Positions 9,098 through 19,893 are shown, numbered from the stretch's first letter. The stretch is DNA of 64,000 nt from Lineus longissimus (GCF_910592395.1 NC_088315.1:9426501-9490500); one strand, 5' to 3'. Made by a program: numbers and translations. The notes: generated by a model from the letters alone, not told the origin.

Positions 9098-10057
9098 TCA
9101 GTCTGCTCTTGTATATTTAACCACATACATTGTGTTTGAGTTTAAATGCTTTGAACGAATAAAGTGCAATATTTGGCCTTTCTTATTGATTTCAACACGG
9201 GTACCAGCATATTTTTCAAGACTTATGTGTGTGGAGATTTTTCTTATGTAGCCCTTTTGTAGAGGCTTGTTTTTGTTACACTCAATGACAAACCCAAAGC
9301 CTAACATCACCCCACTCTGATATTTTTTTAAGAGGACAAATTTAACTCCATAGTTTGGATTTGATATGATGACAAAAGATTTTGCCCCGCCTGAGTTGCC
9401 TTGGATTAAGTGTGTCTTAAGTAAGCTATAACCCGATGATTGTCCTTGCTTGTAATGATATACGGCCACAGTCAAATAGTTTTGACGCTGATGTATAAAA
9501 CCAACTACGAATAAGCTGTGGTCAAACCAGGTTGGCTTTACTTTGTGAACATGAGGGAAGTGAAGATGCGTTTTATTAGTTAACCGTAGAACAGGCTCTG
9601 AGCCTGTTTCTACGTAGTAGTCAAAGAAAGATATACTCTGTGAGCCATCAACGCACATCATGAAGGCCTTTTCAGCAAAGTCTAAAAATAAAACCACGGC
9701 ATATATGTGGTAGTTTACTTCTTTTTCGAGACAATGCTTGCCCTCCTTGGGCAGAATTAGACTACCGTTTACAATACCCTTTGTAAAATCATACATGTAG
9801 ACTTCAGGGCCATCAAAAATCAAGAGGAACTTATCAAAGTAGCTAAATGATCCTCTCGGCTTTCGCTGGAAATATGAGCCATTGTATTTCACCCGAAACA
9901 CATGAGTATTTGGCTTATACTCGTAAATTAAAAAGTAAACACCTCCTGAATTTTCCAAAGATGTTGCTATAAGATACTCGAGGTTGCGGTGGTAATCTGT
10001 GACAGGTTTGGGTGGTACGAGTACTGCCAGGAGATCCCGTGTATACATATACCTGTG
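9098..10057 (-). CDS. Type A long terminal exon, unit 1 (316-residue frame)
   Basis: The ATG at 10,048 opens 316 codons. The frame continues 3 codons upstream to a good acceptor (TTCTGTTCAG then CAC AGG TAT ATG) in phase 0, matching the phase-0 donor of the PAN exon at 10,839. The PAN and long-exon parts plus a possible 25-residue leader would give about 425 residues. It shows strand-turn patterns such as FLLIFDGPEVYMYDF and sequons NGS (twice) and NKT, which suit a secreted glycoprotein, with only three cysteines. It is beta-propeller-like in appearance, but no family is recognised. It is the last exon, as a stop (TGA) follows ...YTRAD. Confidence 0.7.
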   Translation of the reverse strand, partial: HRYMYTRDLLAVLVPPKPVTDYHRNLEYLIATSLENSGGVYFLIYEYKPNTHVFRVKYNGSYFQRKPRGSFSYFDKFLLIFDGPEVYMYDFTKGIVNGSLILPKEGKHCLEKEVNYHIYAVVLFLDFAEKAFMMCVDGSQSISFFDYYVETGSEPVLRLTNKTHLHFPHVHKVKPTWFDHSLFVVGFIHQRQNYLTVAVYHYKQGQSSGYSLLKTHLIQGNSGGAKSFVIISNPNYGVKFVLLKKYQSGVMLGFGFVIECNKNKPLQKGYIRKISTHISLEKYAGTRVEINKKGQILHFIRSKHLNSNTMYVVKYTRAD

Positions 10058-10838
10058 CTGAACAGAATATATGAGACGTCATCGAACCATTCACCTTCAC
10101 GTGATTTCTTTTTTCGACGCCGCTATGAATGCTCGCTGTACATAATGTCCTTGCAGTTATCGGTGTTATACCACAATTAACCTACAGTGGTGACCTATCA
10201 CCATCCGGAGACTAATATTTCCGATCCCTAAACAGTTTTATCTATCTACCATGTAACACAATAGAAACAAAGCTCTCAAATTACAGTAATGGAGGGTACA
10301 ACTGCCCAGTAACACAATGAGTTAATCCGCGCCTCTGACATTCCAAATTCTTAGTATTCATTTATTCTTGATTCTTCGCATTTAAATTTCAGGTGTGGTT
10401 TATCCCCGAGACATGAAAAGCTGATACATTCAGTGCAAATTGCGAAATCTATAATTGCTGATAACGATTACATCTGGGAAACTGCAAAGTCCTTTTGACC
10501 AGACTCGGGGACCATCTAACAGATGTCACCGACAGGACACGACACTTGAGCCAACTTAACGAGTCAGGCATTCATCATTGCAGCGGTGTAGAAACCTTTT
10601 TAGGAGGGGGGGAGGGGCGGCAAAAAAGACAGACAACGAATCTAAAGGGCCGAGTTCAAGAAAAAGTAGCAGGAGAAAACTTCCGTTGATGGCGCCGGAA
10701 ATCTGACCAGTTGATGCCTTCGAGAGAAAATGGAAATTACAGAAATGGTAAGCTATTTGAAGCAAGCTCCAAACAACCTTCTTGACAATTCAACATGCTC
10801 AAAAGAAAACAGATGGGGTTGTTTTGATGGCCTATTAC

Positions 10839-11075
10839 CTTCTTTTGAAGCATTCTTGATCCCTGATGGTAACCAAGCTCACCCTTTTCCATACACCTTC
10901 CCCTCCGCTTACTCAATTCGCAATAACTGTCTCCGACGTGCCAATAATTAACAGTGAGACATCCTTTTGTTATCAGACATATGGCAACACACATGATTTG
11001 GCTTAATGTTTGGCCCTTCATTTTTAGATCGACATGTTTAAAAGCCAAGTTATCGACAACATGTTCAAAAACCGC
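10839..11075 (-). CDS. PAN/apple-like exon, unit 1 proximal cassette
   Basis: This exon of 79 codons lies between an acceptor (GAGACAG before 11,075; another possible at 11,081) and a donor AAG/GTAATAGG at 10,838. It has a cysteine pattern C-x3-C-x5-C-x12-C-x8-C, in MCVAIC, TKGC, DSYCEL and RGRC. The first three cysteines followed by an aromatic stretch (LTVNYW) and CEL are the signature of PAN_1/apple domains, which bind proteins or carbohydrates in secreted molecules. Both boundaries are phase 0. Intron 2 to the type A exon is about 780 bp and contains a G-run (10,602-10,617). Confidence 0.65.
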
Positions 11076-11220
11076 CTGTCTCTGAGCAACACCCATGCTG
11101 ATCTCTTTATCTCTGATTCATTCCCATTTTAGTGTCAAATGAATAAAATGTAGCATGAGACGAATGTCTTCTGGTAACGATAAGGAAGTGTGCCAAGCTT
11201 TCTTCGTCCCATAGAGGTAC

Positions 11221-11295
11221 TTTGCTATTATATCTACTGATAGGGATGACCAAAACGCTTCTTAATATAGACGTTGCAGATAATTTGATTAACAT
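11221..11295 (-). CDS. Candidate signal-peptide exon, unit 1 proximal
   Basis: ATG at 11,295 opens a frame starting MLIKLSATSILRSVLVIPIS, with a hydrophobic stretch as in a signal peptide. A weak donor (AGCAAA/GTACCT) after 25 codons is phase 0 and could join the PAN exon acceptor about 140 bp downstream. The open frame itself continues to 11,107. This is the only ATG frame between the TATA box and the PAN exon that would supply a secretory leader. The model is a guess. Confidence 0.25.
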
Positions 11296-11442
11296 TCTTC
11301 TAAAACAACTCTTAAAGTATGGTTAGAAAGGCAAATTGCATTTTGCCGACAGATTACGGAATTTGCCTATCGAACCTTGCCAATAATACAGCAAGGGTGA
11401 GCGATGCCTGCTGATTGTAGTCTGTAGACTGAAGCTGGTTCT

Positions 11443-11520
11443 TTAGTTTAAACCATCAATGGATGCAGTCACTACGCCATTCGAATGTGAAGACCAAGTG
11501 ACGAAGTGACCGGAGATCAT
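11443..11520 (-). other. Conserved 25-codon upstream ORF
   Basis: It begins MISGHFVTWSSHSN and ends SIDGLN, lying between the TATA box and the candidate first coding exon. A version is present in every cassette except for changed ends in unit 4. It could affect translation of the downstream frame if transcribed. Confidence 0.3.
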
Positions 11521-11605
11521 GACAGCTCAAAATGTCATTTTGGGACTCACGTCATACTACGGGTCTCGCGTGAAAATGGTTACAGTGTATAAAAAAAGAC
11601 CATTG

Positions 11606-11614
11606 CTATTTATA
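11606..11614 (-). promoter_or_regulatory. TATA box, unit 1 proximal cassette
   Basis: TATAAATAG on the minus strand lies 510 bp upstream of the PAN reading-frame ATG. The same motif sits 504-513 bp upstream in four other cassettes, which supports a real promoter. Confidence 0.55.
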
Positions 11615-12163
11615 CGCGAGTTTCGTAATGCAATTGCTTCGCAACACCCACCCTCTGAAGTTCAATATTCTTAGTATTCGTTAATTCTTGATTCTGCGCA
11701 TTTCAATTTCAGCTGTGGTTTATCCCCAAGACATGTAAAGCTGATACATTCCGTGCAAAGTGCGCAATCTGTGAAAGCTAATAACGACTACATCCGGGAA
11801 ACTGCAGAGTCCTGTTGATCTGACTCGGGGAACATCTAACGGATGTCACCAACGGGACACAGCCAGGGAGTCAACATTTGAGCCAACGAGTCAGGTGTTC
11901 ATCATTGCAGCGGCGTAGCTACCTTTTTGGTCGGAGGGAGGGGCGGCAAAATGACATACAACAATTCTAAAGGGCCGCGTTCAAGAAAAAATAGCAAGAG
12001 AAAACTTCCGTTGGCGGCGCCGGAAATCTGACGATTTGATGCCTTCGAGTGAAAACGGAAATTACTGAGATGGTCAACTGTTTGAATCAAGCTCAAAACA
12101 ACCTTCTTGACAATTCGACATGTTCAAAAGATATCAGATGAAGTTGTTTTGATGGCCTATTAC

Positions 12164-12400
12164 CTTCTTTTGAAGCATTCTTGATCCCTGATGGTAACCA
12201 AGCTCACCCTTTTCCATACACCTTCCCCTCCGCTTACTCAATTCGCAATAACTGTCTCCGACGTGCCAATAATTAACAGTGAGACATCCTTTTGTTATCA
12301 GACATATGGCAACACACATGATTTGGCTTAATGTTTGGCCCTTCATTTTTAAATCGACATGTTTAAAAGTCAAGTTATCGACAACATGTTCAAAAACCGC
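12164..12400 (-). CDS. PAN/apple-like exon, unit 1 distal cassette
   Basis: Length, cysteine spacing, acceptor and donor (AAG/GTAATAGG at 12,163) are the same as in the proximal exon, and the protein differs at only about one residue (NLTF for NLAF). Because both its ends are phase 0 it could splice to the proximal PAN exon, giving two PAN domains. It could equally skip it and join a long exon directly. The pair arose by duplication of the about 1.3 kb promoter plus PAN cassette. Confidence 0.6.
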
Positions 12401-12545
12401 CTGTCTCTGAGCAACACCCATGCTGATCTCTTTATCTCTGATTCATTCCCATTTTAGTGTCCAATGAATAAAATGTAGCATGAGACGAATGTCTTCTGGT
12501 AACGATAAGGAAGTGTATCAAACTTTCTTCGTCCCATAGAGGTAC

Positions 12546-12620
12546 TTTGCTATTATATCTGCTAATCGGGATGACCAAAAGGCTTCTCAATATAGACGTT
12601 ACAGATAATTTGATTAACAT
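12546..12620 (-). CDS. Candidate signal-peptide exon, unit 1 distal
   Basis: ATG at 12,620; begins MLIKLSVTSILRSLLVIPIS; possible phase-0 donor AAA/GTACCT at 12,545. The full frame is open to 12,432, and the donor context is weak. Confidence 0.25.
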
Positions 12621-12767
12621 TCTTCTAAAACGACTCTTAAAGTATGGTTTGAAAGGCAAATTGCATTTTGCCGGCAGATTACGGAATTTGCCTATCGAAC
12701 CTTGCCAATAATACAGCAAGGGTAAGCGATGCCTGCTGATTGTAGTCTGTAGACTGAAGCTGATTCT

Positions 12768-12845
12768 TTAGTTTAAACCATCAATAGATGCAGTCACTTC
12801 GTCATTCGAATGTGAAGACCAAGTGGCGAAGTGACCGGAAATCAT
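12768..12845 (-). other. Conserved upstream ORF, distal cassette
   Basis: A 25-codon frame begins MISGHFATWSSHSN and lies about 90 bp downstream of the TATA box. Confidence 0.3.
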
Positions 12846-12933
12846 GATAACTCAAACTGTCATTTTGGGACTCACGTCATACAATACGGGTGTTGCGTGA
12901 AAATAACCACAGTGCATCAAATAAAGACAAGGA

Positions 12934-12942
12934 CTATTTATA
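12934..12942 (-). promoter_or_regulatory. TATA box, unit 1 distal cassette
   Basis: TATAAATAG on the minus strand lies 513 bp upstream of the PAN ATG at 12,421. Expected start of transcription is near 12,905. Confidence 0.55.
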
Positions 12943-13300
12943 CGCGAGTCCCGTAATGCAATTGCTTTGCCACACTGTGTTTTAAGTAAGCCCTCATTTA
13001 AATTTCGACCCCTACCCAACCTTATAATCCTAACCCTCCCCAAATGCTATTCCTAACCCTCTGTTTCGACTTCTATTAGAAAACGGCGTTATTCGTTATT
13101 TAGCACACCCAAACTCTTGGCGCTCTTTCCGCAATGCCGTTCCTCGCCCCCGCGCAGCGCGTCGTCGCCACTGCATGGATCCGCTCGAAGCGATTGTTTC
13201 ACGGAGAGCTTTAATACCTTGATCCAGTTGATATTTAAATGGGAATAGCGTGATAATTCAGTCAAACCTTGAATTGTTTTAAAGCTTATGTGGAAGTGGG

Positions 13301-13662
13301 AACTACTATCGTAGAGTGGAAGATGACTTGGTAGACGACAGCTTGGTATGTGATGCCTTTCCTTTCGATTGGTTAAAAAACTCATTTGTTTCTGCCAACG
13401 AGCAAGACTTCCTAACGGAAACAAAAACCCATCTAAATGATCCGTTACGTTCGTCATTCAAACATTTTGTGAAAGCATGATGTCAACATCTCCAACCATT
13501 TCGGAAATATGTAAAGTTTTAGACTATACTATGAATTTAAATTGTACTTATACGAAGTGGCCTATAGAAATAAATGACTCAGGTCTCACTCCACACTTTC
13601 AAAATCGGCCAAATATGTCCATCCCCGGACGTAGTTCGTTTATAAATGGTTTGTTCCTTTGA
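13301..13662 (+). other. Plus-strand open frames upstream of PAN promoters, unit 1
   Basis: Two overlapping frames are seen. The first, 13,301-13,480, contains FVSANEQDFLT and ends FKHFVKA. The second, 13,477-13,662, starts MMSTSPTISEICKVLD. A 7-bp loss near 13,298 relative to unit 2 breaks the 5' side. Between units the first frame keeps its phase despite a 3-bp length difference and several substitutions, which hints at coding. No family is recognised. Confidence 0.25.
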
Positions 13663-13677
13663 ATTATCCGTGCTATG

Positions 13678-14079
13678 CATTATAACATTTAGGCAGAAGG
13701 TTGCATTGCTAACAAAAGAACGATCTGGGCAGTGCTAATCTTCTCATCTGCTATCACTACGACATATTGCGAGAAAGATCACCTCCTTTATACCTACACT
13801 CAACTCCTTTTCTGCTTCTACGATGCTCCGGTAATTTCCAGTTTGCTATGGGCGTAGCCGTTGAATGAAAATGATTTACCTTTAACTCCCTACAAGTGTA
13901 TTAAAAACCAAATATATACATCAGTAATTCTCGAGTTTTCTACACGAACAACAACAGTGGCTACTATGTCCATATCATTACGTTACAGGCATCGATGTAT
14001 GAAGAGTATGTCATTTCCGTTGCACACGACGTTGAGACTTTCGGGCTCTATGAAAATAGTGTTGCACTTGTGGCGATGA
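13678..14079 (+). other. Plus-strand open-frame fragments, unit 1
   Basis: This is the paralogue of 1,504-1,905, in the same frame as the preceding MMSTSP frame in unit 3. Successive stretches end in TGA and TAG. Near 14,047-14,055 is the single CTATGAAAA that marks the empty site of the unit 3 MULE-like insertion. Confidence 0.2.
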
Positions 14080-14583
14080 CTTGACTGTTACACTCGGTTA
14101 CTCCAAACCCAGGTGAGGGTTACAACCGTTGCCAATCATAAAGGAAAGTTTGGCATTTGTTGCAATAACTTGTTTTCATCATCTATCTTCTACCAACACA
14201 TGATCATACCAGAGAATTGAGAAATAGGACATGACTGATTTGAGGTAACCTCTAATGGAACAACGCAGTCTTGTAGGCTTGTCCTCATCATAGTCAAAGC
14301 TGTCTGCTCACGTTATCTTTCAAACCATGCAGTAAATCATACTTTGGGTAACTTCGTTTCAACTGTTTCAATTATTTCAATTGTTTAATTTCTTTATCAT
14401 GTTTAGAACATATCATATATTTTTGTATTGAATTCTGCTAAATCGATACAGACATATTGCGTTTGATCATATACCTATTGATTTGAACATTGTTGCTCAT
14501 ATTGTATATTACCACTAATTGTAGTTCCTTTTTTTCTGTACTTCGCGAATTGACAGTCCAAAAATCCGCGAATATGCAGCCGA

Positions 14584-15972
14584 CCAAAAGGGAAGAAAAC
14601 ATTACTACGAATGTATCTTCAAAATTATTGAAAATCTTAATAACTTTTTTAAAAATCAGACAGTAAAGTTTTAGACATTTACAGAAATAGTAGTTTTTTT
14701 AGCTTTTTAGAATTAGCGCAGCTATGATGCCAAGCGATTTTGTCGCGCCTGAGTTGCCTTGGATTAAGTGTGACTGAAGTAAGCTACACCCGTTTGATTG
14801 TCCTTGCTTGTAATGATATACAGCCACAGTCAAATAGTTTTCATGCGGATATATAAAACCAACTGCGAATAAGTTGTGGTCGAACCAGGTTGGATTTACT
14901 TTGTGAACATGAGGGAAGTGAAGATGCGTGTTATTAGTTAACCGTAGAACAGGCTCTGAGCCTGATTCTACGTCGTAGTCAAAGAAAAAAATACCCTGGG
15001 AACCATCAATGCACATCATAAAGGCCTTTTCAGTAAAGTTTAAAAGTAAAACCACGGTATATATGGGGTAGTTTACTTCTTTTTCGAGACACTGCCTCCC
15101 CTCCTTGGGCAGAATTAGACTACCGTTTACAATACTCTTTGTAAAATCATACATGTAGACTTCAGGGCCATCAAAAATCAAGAGGAACTTATCAAAGTAG
15201 CTAAATGATCCTCTCGGCTTTCGCAGGAAATATGAGCCATTATATTTCATCCGAAACACATGAGTATTTGACTTATACTCGTAAACTAAAAAGTTAAAAT
15301 CTCCTGAATTTTCCAAAAATGTTGCTATAAGATACTCGAGGTTGCGGTGGTAATCTGTGACAGGTTTGGGTGGTATGAATACTGCCGGGGGACCCCGGGT
15401 ATACATGTACCTCTACTAAACAGAATATCTGAGACGTCATCGAACCATTCACCTTACAGTAAAAATCAGTGATTTCTTTTTTCGACGCCACAATGATCAT
15501 GAATGCTCGCTGTAAATAATTGCTTTGCAGTCATCCACACATTTGGCTACAAGGACCACCTCTCACCAATACCCGAGGACTATCAGGTTCAAATCCCTAA
15601 TAGTTTGCTAGTGACATAATGAGCAATAAGCCTAGTTTCCTTCTCCATTCTACGCGGTCAAATAGAGTAAAGCAAAAAAGAAATTCTTGCACCTCACCCC
15701 TTCTTCGCACTTTATTCAGCTTTATTCAGCTTTATTTGGCTTTCTCCCGCTTCATTGCCGAAACCAGTCTGACTTAAGGGTCTCTTTCCCACTCTTATGC
15801 CGGATAATAAGCCAAATCTGAGATACGTGTACATGTCGATCCAATACTGTGGTCGGTATTCTAATAGTTGTGAATGGCACCATCTGGAATGTCTGGTCTG
15901 ATTTCCCAAATAACGCTAAAATCTTATGTTCTTACTTCATATGGGGGCCCATCTAAGAATCCTCTCCCCCGA
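14584..15972. other. Segment absent from the right copy
   Basis: The right copy joins the equivalents of 14,583 and 15,973 directly at about 52,231, with CCGA present at both ends here and once there. It is best read as a 1,389-bp microhomology deletion in the right copy. The segment holds the type A pseudogene. Confidence 0.75.
14699..15406 (-). pseudogene. Type A pseudogene, C-terminally truncated
   Basis: 235 residues match the type A exon closely (DYHRNLEYLIA, FLLIFDGPEVYMYDF) and then diverge after QGNSG, ending in a short unrelated tail. About 80 C-terminal residues are missing. Immediately after the acceptor (CTGTTTAG) the first codon is TAG where functional copies have CAC, so it could not be read from an upstream PAN exon. 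No PAN exon lies within the next 2 kb upstream. Its sequence is closer to the unit 4 type A exon (shared GPPAV and FLRKPRGS) than to units 1-3. Confidence 0.85.
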
Positions 15973-16500
15973 ACCGTGTTGTCCTTGGCTTTCAGGGGCT
16001 GTCATATTACCAAGGGCACTATCTTGCAAGAACAGGAAGACGATTGGCCAATTAACACAGAGAATTCGTGAACATTCCTCAGATTGTAACTGTGTCAGAA
16101 CATGTAGATCGTTCGACATCCCTATTACATTCAAGCACAGCATCAGGTATGGTTCTTCCAAAAGAAATGATTAGCTGATGCCTTCTGTACAAATTGTGCA
16201 TATATACTGTGAATACTGATAATGACTTCATTAGGGAAACCGCGAGACCTACTGACTAGATTCAGGGAATATCTAAAAGATGTCACAGGACTCAGAAAGG
16301 TTATCAACACTTGAGCCACCGAGTCAGGTGATCGTCATGGACAACGAACATGTTGCCGATTAGAAAGACACAAAGGTGGTTACCAAAGATGATAAATAGA
16401 GATGAAAAAACGAGGGTGCATATCCCCCCCCCCCCCCCCCCCAATAACGCATATGACAGCTTTTCCTGATTTATCCGACATTCCTCTGACATAGTTGCTC
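15407..16500. other. Remnant of a PAN-type A intron, no gene
   Basis: Sequence near 16,180-16,340 resembles intron 2 of intact genes (10,420-10,580: 'gatgtcac...gagtcaggtgatc'), so this is the upstream part of the pseudogene. The PAN exon has been lost. A C19 run is at about 16,424-16,442. The 59.5-60.1 kb stretch is the intact-locus counterpart. Confidence 0.5.
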
Positions 16501-16951
16501 GAAGAATGATTGAAGAATCGATCATCATTTTATTGTCTGGAACTGGCTATGAAATAGATATTGATGTGAATAGCACATGTAGTTGTTTTCAAGTTTCAGT
16601 CGTCGGTAAACTTTACGGCTGGTTAAATCTGTTTGTGCTCACGACATTGCTTACAAAACACATTTTCTTGTTGATCAGATTTCGATGATCAACACAGCCT
16701 TGTTGATAGGTAAAAGTTTGCTTTTACCGCCATCAAACAAGTACGAAATATCGAAAAATAAAGAACATGCAATAAAAAAAACTTTATTACTTTTATAGCC
16801 TGCAAGCACGTTGCTCAATTTTTGTATATTATGAAGACAATTAACCTCAGCTAGGGAGATTGCTGCCACGGTTCCAGCAAATGAGCCATAGCTCAATATC
16901 TGATTCAGAAAGTGCTTTCCCCACACAGAGTACCAATTCCTGGCAAGGGGA

Positions 16952-17215
16952 CACGGTTCCCATCAGAAGCTCACTGTGAGTGCTGTGCCACTGACGATAA
17001 GCGGATCGATTTGATTTGGATAGAGCTGATTCCTCGTCATGTGATCCCGTACTCGAAAAGCAATGATTCGTTCAATCAGTTTGGATAAATGTAGAACTAG
17101 ATACATGCCAGTAACTTGGTAACTCATCCTTGTCCAGAGACGGCTTTTTTAGCATTGGTTTCTCAAAGGCCGACTTTAGGCGAGAGGGAACATGTCCTTG
17201 CTGCAGTGACTTATT
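16952..17215 (-). pseudogene. LINE RT relic, unit 2
   Basis: This is the counterpart of 3,244-3,511 with the same KKPSLD and QSAY..HST blocks and the same frame breaks, plus a few more substitutions. Confidence 0.65.
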
Positions 17216-17799
17216 GAGACCGCGAATACCAAAATGGTGGTCTTCCTTGTTTTTACTGGTTTTCTCTCTCCCTCTCTCTCCGTATCCAATCTGCGGTTTC
17301 AGCAGGATAACTCGAGGACTAAACAATGTATCACCCTGAATGTATCAGGGATTGTTGATATGTGTGATGACCAGAAGTGATTTGATTATGGGCAGAAATG
17401 GATTAAAATCTGAATTTTGGCGCCGGTATTTCTAAAGTTTTGACTGCTTAATCAATTATAGTCCGAACGTCAGCTTTTGCCGAACAACTGGTGATTAAGG
17501 GGATTTGCCAATCCATTATTCGAGCGGCACCCCGCCGATGATCACCACGATATACCATACTCCCAAGCTCCAGTGGTGGGAAGGCAAACTATTGCTGAGA
17601 TGACTCTCCTGCTTATTGAGCAGCACCCACTGCGTTGTCCACGCAAAGTCAGACGGCTACCTAAAATGTGGAAGAGGGAATGATTCGAGGATGCACCCAC
17701 TGTTATGATTAAAAAACCTTGACGTCTGTGACTGTGGACATTAGGTCAAGGTCAAATCTGTCGATTGTCATGGAATTCAACATTATTAAATACCGCCGG

Positions 17800-18410
17800 A
17801 GCTAAGGTAGTCGTGTTTGGTTTTAATTCAAAGGTTTGGACTGAGCCACTTTTGTGACTTAATAACCGTTCGAGCTAAGGTAGTCGTGATTGAATGTTTG
17901 AATTGACCCACTTTCGTTACCTATTGATGACCATTAACGCTAAGTTATTCATGTTTTGCATCAAACTTCAGTTTATGAGCATTAGATTGGCCATATTTTG
18001 TGACTGTCGCACCTTCACCTTTAGAGCTAATCTAGACGTTTGGTATTAAACTTCAGCATATGAGGAGTTGGTTTGAACTGACCTACTTGTATGATCTACT
18101 GGCCCACTAAATGACAGTTCGAGCCAAGGTGGTCGTGATAAATATCAAACTTTACTTTATTTTAGGCATATTTGGACTGACCAACTTTCGTGACCTACTT
18201 ATTGATGACTGCTAACGCCAAGTTATTCATGTTTGCATCAAACTTAAGCGACTCTGTGGATTACATTTCAACTGACCATCTTTCGTTACACGCTCACCTA
18301 ACGACCTTTATAGCTAATCTCGACATTTTTGGCAACTTCAGCTTATGATGAGGTGGTTTGAACTGACCTACTTTCTTAACTTACTGACCTACTTATTAAG
18401 GACTAATTGA
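17800..18410. repeat. Degenerate tandem repeat, unit 2
   Basis: This is the counterpart of 4,090-4,740. One unit is shortened near 17,890 (the GCATCAAACTTTAG phrase is lost). Confidence 0.7.
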
Positions 18411-18469
18411 CATGCCATGTTTTCTGCACCTATATTATCTTGTCATCCTTTCAGTTTTTCTTAATGACG

Positions 18470-19025
18470 ATGGTGATTTAATTCTCCTAGATGTCAAGGA
18501 CGAGGAAACGTTGCCCACCTTTGTGACCCGACAACCTGATAGTGACGACAGCTCCTGGTGTTATGACACAGTTGATACAATGAAGAATTCTATCATCGAC
18601 ACGGCTTACTGCAGATCAAAGATAAAACGACCAAAAAGTCAGTTACCAACAAATGCTTGAAATGTGGCAAAGAAAACGATGAAAAAATAAATTCCTATCC
18701 CTTAACTAAGGTGACATGTTTCCTTGACAACAGAGTTGTCGGTGCAACCTTCTTCTAACCAACATCGCAGTGATGGATTCTGACTCGATCATGCCATGGT
18801 TCCCAGAACCTGATGAAACACCTTGAGAGAACATTACGAGACGAATTGATATAATCGTCAAATCCGACTTTTTGTTTCTTCCAAAAATTGTGAAGAAAAT
18901 GTATTCGAACCGCACTATAGATTCAAGCGATGCAGTCAAGTCATTTGCCCAAACGAATGTGGTCGCAGTTTCCACACGGTAACATAAGGCCACATCGACC
19001 ACAGTCGCATTTGGCAATGAAACGG
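18470..19025 (+). pseudogene. Possible decayed plus-strand gene fragment, unit 2
   Basis: This is the counterpart of 4,775-5,340. The first frame is open to 18,660 (LNDDGDLILLDVKDEE...). The CxxC frame is intact, and the third frame reads FAQTNVVAVS where unit 1 has a stop at the Q. The shared upstream TGA remains. Confidence 0.25.
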
Positions 19026-19893
19026 TTAACACTTAGTTTCTTCAGCCCATTGGCATAGGAATTAGTCAAGTGGAAATACTTAGACAGCACAAAATTCAAA
19101 TCATCGCAACACCATGCTTTACTTAAAAAATCAATGGTACACTGTCACTGTCACTGTTACTCTCGAGTTCTTCTCTACGATAGTCAGTGAATTTTTTAAT
19201 ACTTGGGGGTTCCACAAAAAGTTCTGGGAGGAGTTAGCAACTCTCTCTGTTTTATGTAAATGATTACCGAAATCCATGTCCTTGTCGACTGCCAATACTG
19301 TTCGTTTCTTTATTCAGGATTGTTTTCTGTATTGTGACCACTCGACTTTCATGAATAATAGTTAAAGCTTTTTAAATTGTATTCTGACTTCACTTACTGA
19401 ACTACTGTTACCTGTAAGTCATGAGTCATCACCACTTTCTAGCTGGCTGCAGCATGCCGGTAACGATAAATTCCTTTAAAATTTGGTGCTGCCATCAGCA
19501 TTGTGGCAATTCCTTACCTGGAACAAAGGGTTACAACTAAACCACTCCAGCCAGCTTACTACAGCTAGTTTCAGCCTTCGCCGTATCAAACTGCCCTTCA
19601 ATAGATTTCATAGTTAGCACTGTAAAGACATCTCTTTTCACTATCATGCCCATATCCATGGCCAAAAAGGCGAAAATATGTGAACAGGAGGCCATTTTCT
19701 AAGAGCGCCAAGGACATTTTGTTCATCACTTGCACCTAGAATTCATCAGTGATTTTACGTGCCCGACAAACGTCAACCTTTTCCATCTCTGTCGACATTA
19801 TTATCCGCGGGGGCCAGGCGACATGATGATACACTTCGCGCATCATAAAAAACCTAGAATAGCATCTCCCTAAACTCAAGATACCTGTGTTCT

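Noticed and set aside
11107-11220. Continuation of the MLIKLS frame as a standalone 62-residue gene
   Set aside because: The tail (HFLIVTRRHSS...) is cut by a stop in unit 2 and has no domain; only the first 25 codons look like a leader.
13010-13065. CCTAACCC-like motifs as interstitial telomere repeat
   Set aside because: Only three or four imperfect occurrences, not tandem.
16304-16528. Minus frame with a Gly run (G6) as a membrane protein
   Set aside because: The Gly run is a C19 homopolymer of variable length, which would shift the frame between units.
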